Of a DNA stretch of 64,000 bases, positions 1-35,060 are shown in pieces (the first letter of the stretch is position 1; each line of letters begins with the position of its first letter). The notes under the pieces are model-generated. The model was not told the origin of the DNA and ran no database searches. It was given only the letters and a program-made list of their open reading frames with translations. Source of the DNA: Thunnus maccoyii (Eukaryota > Chordata > Actinopteri > Scombriformes > Scombridae); contig NC_056533.1 in the NCBI RefSeq assembly GCF_910596095.1, positions 3,599,001 to 3,663,000 on the forward strand, written 5' to 3'. The position numbers and the translations under genes were made by a program.

Positions 1-345
1 GATTTCAAGTTAAGTGATGAAGGACAAAACCCACAGTCCTCATTCTGTGCAAAAATACATTTTAGAGTGCAGCTGAAGTTAATATGAGGCTTTAGCAGTC
101 TGACTTAGACAAATCATGTAGGTATCTTTCCAAGTTACTTTCCTTTTAATATGAAATTCACACATTCAACACAAAGAGGGAATTTTGTATTAAAAAGACT
201 GTAATTTTGGAAGCTATCCACTTGATTTGTTTAACTCAAATGGCTGAGGCCTCATACTAGCTTCAGCTCAACTTTGCCCCTCATCTCTTACATTGGAATC
301 ATCTGTGAAAGAGATTTCTTCAGGCCCATGGAGAGGAGGAACAAT
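1..345. repeat. Foldback (palindromic) dispersed element, left edge cut by window
   Basis: Two arms face each other. The stretch around 31-165 and the stretch around 170-300 are approximate reverse complements: 'tctgtgcaaaaatac', 'gaagttaatatgaggc' and 'catgtaggtatcttt' recur inverted as 'agctatccacttgat' and 'catactagcttcagc'. The same element occurs at 58563-60226, where both arms are complete. The left end may lie outside the window. It behaves like a non-autonomous foldback/MITE family; no coding capacity is seen. Confidence 0.6.
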
Positions 346-599
346 AACAACAATCAAAAACACTTACATACGAGCATGCAGGTATTGTTATAAGACAGAC
401 AAAAAAAATGTGAACCTGTTCTTTAAAGCAGCTATAATCAGTATTTCATATATGAGCAATGACTTCTCGAGTATGAAGTTCCCCTCAGCTCTACCAAGCT
501 TTATAACGTTTTTTAGCTCATTGTTTTGGTTTTCCAGGCCACATTTTAAATGTTTTATCATAGTTTCACGACTCTCATTTTTTGTGAAAAGGCTCTTAA

Positions 600-1150
600 A
601 ACCCATTCTGCACTAACTGCCAGCACTAAATGGCAGACAGACAAAGTTAGCAACTAGCTGGTGAACATAGTGTTCATAGTGTTTGGCAGCTAAAGAGACA
701 GATATTTTTCTCAGGAGTTGGTGGAGACCAAAAACAGAGGTAAAGTTAGAGTCAGTCATTCTGGAGAAAGATTGTTGATGTTTGAACTAAACACCCAAAC
801 AAATAGACTCCTCCCTTCGTGCTCCTTCAGAGAATCCATCCCCCAAATTCATGGACTGCCAAGACAACAACCAAAAGAGAAAAAAAAAGCGGAATCCAGA
901 GTGATGCGTCAGCTGTAGAGTCACTTCTTTTCTTCTCACATTTTATCATGAGTGGGGAAAAAAATCATGTCACATAAGCACAACAGTCCATCCACACTCT
1001 CTCTGTGGCCTCCCCGCTTCTCACTCGACCTGCATTCAGCATCTCTGTCCACAGAAGCAGCCGTCTGTCAGCTGTAGACAGTCCTGAGAGGACAGCGACT
1101 GGACAAACTGCTTCACCAGGCTGACTGACAGCAGACATTTACTGAATTAA
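600..1150. repeat. Dispersed fish repeat, copy 1 (second copy at 15.4 kb)
   Basis: The core at about 615-730 ('cagacagacaaagttagca', 'ctagctggtga', 'gcagctaaagag', 'cagatatttttctc', 'gttggtggag') recurs in the same order at 15444-15540 inside hdgfl3 intron 5. The short reading frames here (293-616, 718-918) show no family resemblance and are taken as chance. Confidence 0.5.
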
Positions 1151-1847
1151 AATAGTTTGCATGTCAGCTGAACAGGAAGAAATCAACAGAGTTTGTATTT
1201 ATTGATTCATTGAAACAGTTAATAAGTTGAAAACACATATACAGTGGGATATTTGTGTGATTTAAACAGCTGCCTGCTCAGATTATGATTCACTAAATGC
1301 AACAGACTCTGAGCGTAAAAAAACGCGGGGGGTCTCTGTGAGACTCTCGGATTCAGTGTGGATTGCCCCCTGCTGATTTGCCGATGTAGCCACTTTGTTT
1401 CCCATTTACAGAGCCAGGGCTGTATATGAACACTGGAATTTTTTTCAGCGCACACACAGAACAGCTAGCGGACCGTGAGGAGATATTCAGCTTGTTTCAT
1501 TTTATATATCTGTACAATGATGTTCTGCGGTAGGAATATTGCCTCATTTCCAGTTGCCGACTGTGTAAATTCAGACTTGTGCTTGTTCTGCACAAGCACT
1601 CTTAGCTCTCTCCTTCTTTTAATGACTTTTCTTGCTAATCCACAATTAACAGTTGTTAGTTACTTTAGCTCAGCAAATAGCTTAGCAGCTAACTTAGCTT
1701 AGCAGTTAGCAATGACTTCTCTCTCTGCCTCTCACTCTCCTGCTCTCTTTTACTCAATGTGTCATATGTTTAGCTATTCCTCTGCCTCCTTTAGTGATAA
1801 TGGTACATGTAATAAATGTAGTTTATTTGCGGCGTTGGAGGCATGGC

Positions 1848-2575
1848 TCAGTTAATTGGAAACGCAGCTCTGCACCATGGAAAACCAATTGTTAGCTATT
1901 GTAGGTAGCCAGCCCCCAGTAGCTGGTGCGGGTTGACCTACCATAGCTCCTACTCCACCAGTAGTTCCCAAGCAGCCAGGAAGCCAGGGTGGCTGGGTGA
2001 CTGTCCAAAGGAAGCATAGTCCTAATATGAAGCCCACAGTTCCTAACAGGTTCTCCCCACTCAGTGACACACCCATGGTGAAAACAATCCTGATTATTGG
2101 CAGCTCCATAGTGAGAAACGTGAAGTTAGCGACATCGGCAGCCATAGTCAAATGTATTACTGAGGCCAGAGCAGGCAACATAGAAACAAACTTAAAACTT
2201 CTGGCTAAGGATAAGCATAAATGGTACAGTCTTTATTCACGTTTTCAGTTATGATTCTCGATTATGGCAATCGGACGTCACACAAATTAATGTCGACATG
2301 TACATATGCAAAGACAATGTGACAAATGTGACAATATGTTGTTTTTCTGGGCCCCTGCCTAATCTGACCAGTGATGACATGTATAGCTGCATGTCATCAT
2401 TCAACCGCTGGCTGTCGAGGTGGTGTCCAGCAAACGACGTGGGCTTCATAGATAATTGGCAGACTTTCTGGGGAAGACCTGGTCTGATTATAAGAGACAG
2501 CATACATCCCTCTTTGGATGGAGCTGCTCTCATATCTGGAAATATGGCTGAATTTAGTCTTAGACCAAAACCATG
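1848..2575 (+). pseudogene. LINE ORF1 relic with SGNH-esterase-like domain
   Basis: The conceptual product is split by stops and frame changes. It includes a proline-rich linker, then 'LIIGSSIVRN' (near 2088-2121), which resembles the block I nucleophile serine of SGNH esterases. Further on comes 'NRWLSRWCPAN', then 'WGRPGLI' and 'DSIHPSLDG' (near 2500), which fits the Asp-x-x-His block V. In L2-type LINEs this ORF1 product binds nucleic acid and forms the RNP. The visible breaks make it non-functional. The assignment rests on block order and motif memory only. Confidence 0.65.
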
Positions 2576-2627
2576 ACAACTCAGAGTTGAGACCAGGAGG
2601 CAGAGCTGCAGTCCTACACGCTTCTCT

Positions 2628-4705
2628 ATGCTTTCATCAGAGCAGTTATCCACCCAAAACCAAGTAAACCGAAGGAGAGTTATTCATAAAAATATAATAA
2701 ACATTAACACCACCACTGCAATAGTAAAGCAAAATAGGAGAATTAAATGTGGACTCTTAAACATTGGATCTCTGTCATCTAAAACTGTATTAATAGACAA
2801 TCTAATATCAGATTATCATATTGATTTGTTTTGTCTTACTTGGCTGTGTCATGAAGAGTATGTCAGCCTAAATGAATCCACTCCTCCCAGTCATATTAAT
2901 ACTCACATTCCTCGAGATACCGGTCAAGGAGGTGGAGTTGCAGCCATTTTTAAGTCAAACCTAATAATCAGCTCTAGACCCTAACTTAATTATAACTCAT
3001 TCAAAAGCCTTGTTCTTAGTCTTTCACACCCAACCTAGAAAACTTTACAGTCAATTCTATTTGTTATAGTTTACCATCCTCCTGGCCCTTACGTGAATTT
3101 TCTTCTGAATTCTCAGAGTTTTTATCAAACTTAGTCCTTAGTACAGAAAAAGTAATTATAGTTGGTGACTTTAATATTCATGTAGACATGGATAACGATA
3201 GTCTTAGCACTACGTTTATATCATTATTAGACTAAACTGGCTTCTCTCGGAGTGTAAATAAACCCACTCACTGTCTTAACCACACCCTCAACCTTGTTCT
3301 GACATAGAGCATTGAAAGTGAACATTTAATCGTTTTTCCACAAAATCCTCTCTTATCAGACCATTACTTAATAACTTTTGAATTCCTATCACTAGACTAC
3401 ACGCCATTAGACAAAAATGTCTTCACTAGATGTCTATCTGATAGTGCTGTATCTAAATTTGAGGAAGCAATTCCATCAGTATTGAATTCACTGCCATGTC
3501 TCAATACTACAGAGGACTCTTATGCTAATTTTAGTCCCTCCCAAATTGATCATCTTGTTGATAGTGCTGCAGGCTCATTGCGAAAAACACTTGACTCCAT
3601 TGCCCCTTTAAAAAGGAAGATAATAAAACATAAGAGGTTAGCTCCATGGTATAACACCCAACCCCACAAATGAAAGCAAACATTGCAAAATTTTCAAAGG
3701 ACATGGCATTCCACCAAACACTTAGTCTGGCAAGATAGTTTTAAAACATATAGGAAGACCCTCTGTGATGCCAGACCTGCCTATTACTCATTAATAATAG
3801 AGCAGAATAAGAACAGCCTGAGCTTCCTTTTCAGCACTTTGGCCATGCTGACAAAGAGTCATAACTCCATTGATTGTATTCCTATAGCTCTCAGTAGTAA
3901 CAACTTCATGAGCTTCTTTAATGATAAAATTCTAACTATTAGAGACAAAATTCTTCAGCCCCTGCCTTCAACAGGAACAGATTTATCCCCGATTTCAGGA
4001 ACCTTAGAAACAGGTGTAAAACCTGATATATATTTACAGTTTTTCTCCAGTCGACCCTCCTGAACTAACTTCAACAATTTCTTCATCTAAACCATCAACC
4101 TGTCTCTTAGACCCCATCCCAACTAGGCTGTTTAAGGAAGTCTTACCCTTAGTTAGCACTTCTTTACTAAATATGAACTCTGAACTCTGCCTGTCTTTAG
4201 TAACAGGCGATGTACCACAGTCCTTTAAAGTAGCTGTAATTAAACCTCTTCTTAAGAAGCCTACTATTGATTCAGGCATTTTAGACAACTATAGACCTAT
4301 ATCTAATCTTCCCTTTCTCTCTAAGATCCTTGAGAAAGCAGTTGCCAATCAATTGTGTGACTTTCTACATAACAATAGTTTATTTGAGGATTTTCAGTCA
4401 AGATTTAGAGTGAATCATAGCACAGAGACAGCACTGGTGAAAGTTACAAATTGCATCAGACAAAGGATTTCTCTCTGTACTTGTCTTGTTAGATCTTAGT
4501 GCTGCATTACACACCATTGACCATCACATCCTGTTACAGAGACTGGAACATTTATTTGGCATTAAAGAAACTGCATTAAGCTGGTTTAAGTCCTATTTAT
4601 CAGATCAATTTCAGTTTGTATACATTAATGATGAATCCTACATGCAAGCAAAAGTTAGACAAGTTCCACAAGGTTCTGTGCTTGGACCAACACTATTCAC
4701 CTCAT
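2628..4705 (+). pseudogene. LINE ORF2 relic: endonuclease plus partial reverse transcriptase
   Basis: The endonuclease start 'KCGLLNIGSLSSK' is near 2740, with 'GQGGGVAAIFK' near 2925. 'VGDFNIHVDMD' (about 3162-3192) is the endonuclease Asp-x-Asn block, and 'LLSDHYLITFEF' (about 3350) contains the Ser-Asp-His block. RT follows with 'PISNLPFLSKILEK' (about 4297), 'HSTETALVKV' (about 4420), 'LDLSAALHTIDHHIL' (about 4490; the canonical motif reads AFDTIDH, so a catalytic Asp region is altered) and 'PQGSVLGP' (about 4670). Several stops and frameshifts interrupt it. RT boxes after PQG, including YADD, and the C-terminal region are absent. Confidence 0.8.
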
Positions 4706-4709
4706 AAAC

Positions 4710-5085
4710 TTAGCACAAAAAGTAAGGCAATTTGTGTTTGGTAGATTATTTCTTTGTTGTAACAATGCTTCTTGGCAGTAAATCTTATACCATTGGAAAG
4801 CCTGTTTATTTCCCTTTTAAATGGTGCAACATTTGTAAGGAACATGCATTTGTGGGATGAGCAGCAGAGCTGAGTATGTGGGTTGCACCCATGAAAGATT
4901 TGCCAAATCTTCTCTGCCAACGCCAAACAGCTTATTTTGCTGTTGCTCTTGACTCTTGTTTTGAGCTTCTGGTACCCCCAGTACAACTTTTCCAATCCAA
5001 GTGTTTCAATGCCAATGTTTCCTTTTTCAATTCAGGTTTTGTTTTCAGTGCCAAAATTTAACTGTCACTGTTCTGGCCCCATACT
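4710..5085. repeat. Unclassified, probably repetitive sequence between LINE and SINE
   Basis: This gene-free stretch has fish-repeat character: a conspicuous 'ttgcacccatgaaagattt' segment near 4884 and a short CA tract at about 5097-5112. I cannot assign it to a family. Confidence 0.25.
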
Positions 5086-5104
5086 CACTCACTCACTCAC
5101 ACAC

Positions 5105-5282
5105 ACACACACAGATGGCGGCAAGCTACCATGCACGGTGCTAGCGCAACCATTAAGAGCAAATTGGGACTCAGTATCTTGCCCAAGGACACTTCGACAT
5201 GAGGACAGTAGGAGTCAGGGATTGAACCACCGACATTTTGATTAGTAAACAACCCCCTCTACCTCCTGAGCCACAGCCACCA
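5105..5282 (-). mobile_element. tRNA-derived SINE, minus strand
   Basis: Read on the minus strand, the right end begins as a tRNA-like head. The A-box-like 'TGGCTCAGGAGGTAGAG' is at about 5257-5273, and the B-box-like 'GGTTCAATCC' is at about 5219-5228. Spacing suits an RNA polymerase III internal promoter. The body continues leftward ('gtgtccttgggcaagatactgag') and runs into a CA/TCAC simple repeat at about 5085-5112. This body is a common teleost SINE sequence. No intact tRNA cloverleaf is expected. Confidence 0.7.
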
Positions 5283-5311
5283 CATTAAAAACACCCTTTC
5301 CTGTTTTTAAT

Positions 5312-6187
5312 TACAGTTTTTCTTGATTGCTTACACACTATAACTGGGCCTATTAACTAAACCTAAACCATGACGCCATCTACCAAAAGAAAGACCCATT
5401 TCCCAAAACTATAAACACTATTCTCCTGTTTTCACTTATGTGCACATTTAAAGAGCATGGCATTCATTGTCATTAACTGAAGGCATCACAGCTTGAACCC
5501 AATTAACACACATTTCCCATTTGGAAACACTAAGAGGCAAAATTGTTCACACACCAATCAGAACCTCAGGACAGATAGACAACAGGGCCATGGTCCAGTT
5601 CACTTGTTTTTGAACAATGGATCCACAAAGACTTGAGGCAGAATAGATGTGATTTCTTTCATTATGTAGAAACTGTTTTTTTGTCATTGCTTTATATTGG
5701 TAAATACATGGAAATTATTATACTGTATTTTATCATCTTTATCTGTTGCATATTTTACAGTGCACTTTTTGACTCAATTCCAGTTTATTGTACTACAGTA
5801 CAATGAGGAATTACAAATTTTGAGAATGTATCCATGTGTTGTGTCTTTATATTGTGTTCATCATGTAAAGAAGTTGCTCTGGGGGGAAACCATAAGTTCC
5901 ATTATTCATTGCAGTAACAGGTTTTTACAGTGGTGTTTTGAATTGATCTCGCCAGTGTGTAATGGCTATTTTGTAGTGTGTATGTGTGTTTGATGGCTTT
6001 TGTGTGATGTCTGAAGGCAAAGTTTGGTTGAGGTGTAAGATTACATGGTTTTGAGTTCAGAGTTTAGTTTTGACAAGGAAGTTTGAAGTTTGTGAAGATG
6101 ATTGTACAGTTATGCATTTATGTTTAGAGTTTTGGGAAACGGAGCATAGTTTCAAGAAATGTCTCTTAGCAATCAAGAAAAACTGTA
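5312..6187. mobile_element. Non-autonomous TA-flanked inverted-repeat DNA element
   Basis: The left end 'tacagtttttcttgattgct' (5312-5331) is the exact reverse complement of the right end 'agcaatcaagaaaaactgta' (6168-6187). Both ends carry a terminal TA, as expected for Tc1/mariner-type insertion. The 876-bp interior has no transposase-like frame; the open frames at 5697-5993 and 6057-6281 are not recognisable. It looks like a MITE-like derivative. Confidence 0.75.
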
Positions 6188-6596
6188 AAATATCTTTTAA
6201 TGTATTTAGAAATAAACCATAAAATATTTTGTTTTCTCTTTTCCCCCTCATCTTTTGTGGTGGGTTTCCTCTAATTGTCATTTTTTTCCTTCACGTTGTA
6301 TCCAATAATAATATTAGTAGAAACAAGTAGGATTGGTAACAACTACAACTTGTCTGCCATGCAGTCACACTGTTGCTTTCTCCCACTACAGGATGAGGCT
6401 CAGGAAAGGATCAGGTGGCTTGCTGGGGAGATGCTTCCACCAAGTGGCTGCTAACTGTCATTAAAATAGGATGACCAATAATCCAGAGAACCTGCAGGTG
6501 TTTCTCAATGAAATAATAAAGTAATCAGTGTGTGTACTTTGCAAATGATGAGTTGTTTGATAATGGGCATTAATCACTAGTATTATTATTATGATT

Positions 6597-6638
<42 letters not shown>

Positions 6639-6642
6639 ATTA

Positions 6643-6677
<35 letters not shown>
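6597..6677. repeat. Compound microsatellite (ATG)n then (TTAG)n
   Basis: About 13 ATG units at 6597-6636 are followed after a short TTA stretch by about eight TTAG units at 6643-6677. It lies about 470 bp upstream of the hdgfl3 start. Confidence 0.95.
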
Positions 6678-6899
6678 TTATTGTGAAAATTTACCGTGCT
6701 TTAATATGTTGGGTTTGCTAACATCATACATTGCATTTTTACTTTTTGCAGGATGTATGAGTGGAATGGGGAAAGCTCTTCTTCTGTTTATTTTTTAATT
6801 AAAGAATAAGTTGAAGACATACTTAAGATAATAAAACGCGTGTATTGAAAACATGTGCGTCATTAATACTTTTATTTCGAAGAGCGGAAGTTAGATTTT

Positions 6900-7147
6900 T
6901 CCTATTCTGACAGGCTTTACAGGTACACTACTCCAACTTAGGCCATTCTTGATTGCGTTTACACCTGAATTTGTGCGTAAGAGGATAGCCCTCTTCCAGG
7001 CCCCGTTTTCCGCGTTTTTTAATTATTTATTTCCGTGTAAACTGCAGTCTTGATATAAAAACATTGATGGTGGATAATTTAGCCCTGTGTTGAGGGCCCT
7101 GCAAAGGATTATAAATTCATCCCAAACCTCAGTTTATATCCAGCGAT
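6900..7147 (+). promoter_or_regulatory. Probable hdgfl3 promoter and 5'UTR
   Basis: This stretch directly precedes the hdgfl3 start codon. CpGs become more frequent towards exon 1 ('ggccccgttttccgcgtttt' at about 6999-7018 includes an E2F-like TTTTCCGCG). No TATA box sits at an obvious distance. The transcription start is not resolvable by eye. The assignment is inferred from position. Confidence 0.45.
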
Positions 7148-22944
<15,797 letters not shown>

Positions 22945-25900
22945 GTGAAGAAAGCATGAAAGGGAAATCATTATTTGTAGCTGTGATGTTTGAAAGTAGA
23001 ATCTACAACATGATTTCTCATCAACACTGTCTACTGGCTGCCATCATCACCTCCACTTCTCTTTTGGACTTCCAGTATGTGTTTGTATTAAAGATGCACC
23101 CTTACTGATACTGGTATCAGTTATCATGTGGATACCAGAGTAAGACTGGGCATTATGTTACACAATTTTTTCAGCACTTAAACTTAATGCCAAGGGCCAT
23201 GTCAGAAATCAAAGGACTTCATTTTCTTCCCTTGTTATCTTGAACTCTCTAAAATAGACAGATTAAGATTGTGAATGAGTTTTTTTCCAGTAAGTCTGAA
23301 TGCTTATAAGTTTGTGTTGTTAAATAAACATGAAATATAGGATATTTAAAGGGGCATTAAGTACTTGAAGACTTGCTCTATTGGCAAACGTTAGGACATG
23401 TGACAACATTAGCTGTGATTATAGGGAGTCTTTTTTTCCACTAACTTGGACTAACGGCCCAGTCAGAATAAAAATGTTTGAATTCGGAGGGTATAAACCT
23501 CTCTTAACCTGTTCAACAGATGAAAATCTGTCAAGTTCCAAAGTTCCAAAAACATCATTGCACTGTTTCTGCTCTTGCTCTCAGTGGTGCAGGTGGTTCT
23601 CTTTCTTCTTTTCAATATCTGCAACAGTAGAATTAAATCTCTTGCTTCATTAGAAAGCATAGCAGCAAAAGTTTGTCTGTTTCTATTGCTCATGTCAGAA
23701 CATGTTATTTTGATTATTCTGGATTCTGGAGCATGGAAATATGACACACAACCAAAAAAATAATTTAGAGCTTTGACAAAATAATCTTAATGGTACTACA
23801 GCAATCTGGTATTGCACTTCCGTAAGGTAGGGGGGACTTAAAGAGATTTACAAGAGATTAAAAGAAGAATGATCAAAATCGATGCACTGGAAGTGGGGGT
23901 ATCCTGACTTTTAGGCTTTTTCTGGCTCAAAAAATGCTGGGTCCTACATTTCCCATGATGCAACTTGATTGCATTCTTCATCCAACTCTCCCTGACTGGT
24001 AAAGGCCCAGGTTTTTGAAATATCATGCCCCCAGTGTGTAATTCAAGCTTTCTATTAAAATTTGGAGTATCCAAACCCAAGCCAAGATAACCCCAATGAC
24101 ATCATCTGGGTCATTTCCTCCAAATTTTGGGACACTCCCTCCAGAGCAACAGAAGATTATACAGGAGTAGTATCACTTGTGATGAGTAAACTGATCTCAA
24201 TGTGGGAGTTGTTGGCACAGCATCATGTAAACTGTGATAAGAACACTGAATTTCATCATTTAGGTCAGAATGAAACAACTTGAGCACTTGCAACAATCAG
24301 GAGTTTTCTATGGTTCCCTGAAAGTGACACACTGTGAGAACAGAGAAAGGCTAGCTAGCTAGAGCTAAAGTCCAGTGAAGAAGTAATACTACTTCTTCAG
24401 CATACTCGCATAATTCTGTCATGTTTTGGCCTGGGAACGAGGCTGTTCAATAGCAGAAATGTGTTTTTTGTTGGTGAGCAGCTGGATGTGCCAGTAGGTT
24501 GGCGACTGGCATATTTAGCTGGCAGAGAGACACACATGAATTATATTGTACTCCAGCCCAGAGGCTAGCTCGAGCATAACAAGCTGGCCACAGGACTACT
24601 ATGACTCAAATGGATTTTTTAATGTGGTTTCGAAAATAATGTGTTTAACACAATGTCTTTAAAGTCAACAATCACAAATATTTTTGGATGTTTAAAGAAT
24701 GAATGTAAATCTATAATAACAAGAATCGAAAGCTAGGTTAAGCTTACCAGTGTAAAAAATGTAACCACTTAAGAGGAGTAATTTCTCAGATTTCATAAAC
24801 ACAGCTATATTAGCTTAAGGCTAATGCTACCTCAGCTATCTTAACAACCTGATATTTAAAAAAATACCACATTAACAAAGGATAAAGACATAAATAACTG
24901 AAAACTAAATGAAAATCTAAGGGAAAACAGCATGAGTACTAGAGACTTAAGGCTTTAGGTTTACATAATAACATAACGAATTTGTAATAAACCCATAGCA
25001 GGTAAATTTGCAAGACAAGTAATTAGACTTAAACTTATTTTATTAGGGCTAATAAAAAAATCAAAATTCACAGACAGGCTGTGAAAGGGTCGGCTGTATC
25101 TTTCAGAGTGAAATGTGAAACTGCTAGTCTTAAGCACAGACCTTTTTCAGGCAGTTTAACCTAAATGCATTGTAAAATAGTAATCACAAAGCTCACAGGT
25201 TTATTTATTCATAACCCTGTCAATCCCTACAGATGTTTATGCAATGCTATAACAGTAAAAATGATTACTTACTGCCTCCTTAATTATTGTTTGAAAAGTG
25301 ACCCCATTACATGTGCCGAAGTAGTTTGTGAAATCTGTGTCACAATAAAAATACAGTATTGGTGCATCTCTTATTTGTTTGTGACAAGATATACAGGTAT
25401 ACCATAGTGTCACTCTATGTCACTTCACATTTAGGCCAGAAGAATCAGGGTGTAGGGGTTGCTATTGTTCTTCCCAGTACTTCATAACCACACATAGTGT
25501 AGATAGCCATCAGTCAGTATTTATACTGGCCCGTGCATACCTATCTGTATTTTATCACTCATCTCCTGTCACTGTGTACAAACATTTGATAAGATCTCCA
25601 TATATATACTCTCCTACTGTCTATGATATATGTTGGGTATTACAGTGTACTGATCATTCTAGTTGTAGCTTGAAATTGCTTTTTTACAAGGATAATTATG
25701 GGAGGAACTTCGGGAATATTCAGTAACTGTCAAACATTATCCATCATGCTATGTTACTCTTTTATGTAACCAGAAAATTATGAATGGAAATACATAGATA
25801 CATGTATGAAGTGTTGTGCACAACTGGGTTACACATTGTAACTCAATATTAACTATATCTGTATATTTTACTTTTGTTGTAGAATATAGGACCACTATTC

Positions 25901-26590
25901 TACTTGGACTGCTCTAGGTAACAGCTCATCTTTTTATGGAAAAGTGATACATCTGTTCTTCTGTGTATCTGTGAAATAGATCACTGTATATTTCAAAGCT
26001 TTTTATAGTGGCATGCTCTACTGTTGTACTCCAGATCATTCTTTTTTGATAGTGGCCATTGATCCTTTGTTTAAAATCAGATATTTGTTGGTATGGGGTG
26101 GACTTGGAGAAAAAAAAATACACAATCCACTTTTTCTGTTGCCTCGTCTCGATGTTTAAACCTGAGATTAAACCGAACCACGTTAACCTGTAAGGGAAAC
26201 TGAGAGCTGTGAAGATGGTTTTCAACTGAAACATTGTGAACAACATAGTGTGATAATGCATTTTGAAATTGCCAAACCTATTATTGTCCCAGTGAAAGTT
26301 TACGTAGATTTATAAAAGATCACACTGTCTTTTAACTGTGTGCCAGTTGCCTTTACTTTGCTTCTACTATTGTTGTCATGAAATATATACCTATTTATTT
26401 TTTGATGACAGCTGATTAAGACACTGTATGTATGTAAACTCATGCATTTTTAATTTCTTTTGAATCTTTGTTATGCTTGTATTTGTAACATGTTTTGCAT
26501 TTTCAAGGTTTGTAATTTACTGTAAACTGTTTTTGCTGTTTATGGACAAGACTTTTACAAAATAAACTCATTGGAATGCATAGTGAAGCT
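22945..26590 (+). other. hdgfl3: Probable hdgfl3 3'UTR, about 3.6 kb
   Basis: It follows the tentative stop at 22942-22944 and runs to the AATAAA at 26561. It is AT-rich with no credible coding frame. Repeat-like patches occur at about 23100 and at 24330-24600. The 25.4-26.55 kb part lacks obvious TE signatures and would be the conserved distal UTR. If the last exon is wrongly placed, part of this is intron. Confidence 0.5.
26561..26566 (+). terminator. hdgfl3: Poly(A) signal, hdgfl3
   Basis: Canonical AATAAA in 'ttttacaaaataaactcatt'. It is the last good signal before the promoter-like CpG region of the next gene about 500 bp downstream. Confidence 0.65.
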
Positions 26591-27019
26591 GTAATGCTTA
26601 TTACACATCACAAAACAAAATTGTTAGATGGGAGAAAAATGGAGACACTTTACTGTTGATAAATCCTTACTGCTTATGGGAAAAACTATTAAGTTTGTCC
26701 TGAAGATGACACCAGAGGAAAAGCTTTTGTCACCTCAAACATTAGCTGTGCTTTGTCAGTCTCAGGTGTACTTAGGCTCATCTGCGCTTTAAGACTGCGG
26801 ACTGACATGTCACTACATAACAGTACTCTTTATGGACACAATATTATGACATATGATACACTGTAGTTGCATTTTGTACTGTAGTATACTGTATTTGTAT
26901 TTTTAGCCCCTCTAGCAGTGTGACTGTATAGAAGGCAATGTCAGTCTGTCACCATGCAGAGTGAAATATGGATGTATATTAAAGTGAAAATATGGATGTA
27001 TTAGGGTGAAAGGCGGAAA

Positions 27020-27243
27020 TGCTCAATATTGGAAATGAGCCAATTTGTCTGCGCAGTTCACGCGCAGTGTTGGCCCCCGTTGGCACGCGCGCACTGACGC
27101 ATGCGTAGTAGGTACCGACGAATTCCGCGCTGAAAAGGAAGGAGCTAGTTTAGCGGTGATACAACCAAAGCAGCACGAACTATAACAGCGTCTACCCAGT
27201 TACTTTGCTTTCGAGCATCGTGACATAGCGCAGAGTTTGGAAC
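27020..27243 (+). promoter_or_regulatory. rbbp4/rbb4l: CpG-rich promoter and 5'UTR of the RBBP4-like gene
   Basis: CpG density is high at about 27045-27130, in contrast to the AT-rich flanks. 'gacgcatgcgtagtag' at about 27097-27112 resembles an NRF-1 site (core GCATGCG), and 'ttccgcgc' at about 27122 resembles an E2F site. No TATA box is evident, as usual for housekeeping chromatin genes. The start site was not resolved. Confidence 0.6.

Positions 27244-35060
<7,817 letters not shown>

Larger units (their letters stand above)
1450..4707 (+). mobile_element. L2-clade LINE, decayed, missing the 3' part of ORF2
   Basis: Two degenerate coding units lie in LINE order. ORF1 (about 1848-2575) carries a GDSL/SGNH esterase-like segment. 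ORF2 (about 2628-4705) carries an apurinic-type endonuclease and then the N-terminal half of a reverse transcriptase. ORF1 with an esterase domain is typical of L2/CR1 elements of fish. The sequence stops abruptly inside the RT, after a 'PQGSVLGP' motif and before the catalytic YADD box, and changes to unrelated DNA at about 4707. LINEs usually lose their 5' end, so this 3' loss implies a later deletion or rearrangement. The 5' limit is approximate. Confidence 0.8.

Noticed and set aside
1852..2181. 109-aa minus frame
   Set aside because: Antisense of LINE ORF1.
5219..5273. A-box and B-box considered as a tRNA gene
   Set aside because: Degenerate, no cloverleaf, and joined to a SINE body.
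6597..6677. Tandem short repeats considered as a CRISPR-like array
   Set aside because: Simple trinucleotide and tetranucleotide microsatellites with no spacers; the genome is eukaryotic.
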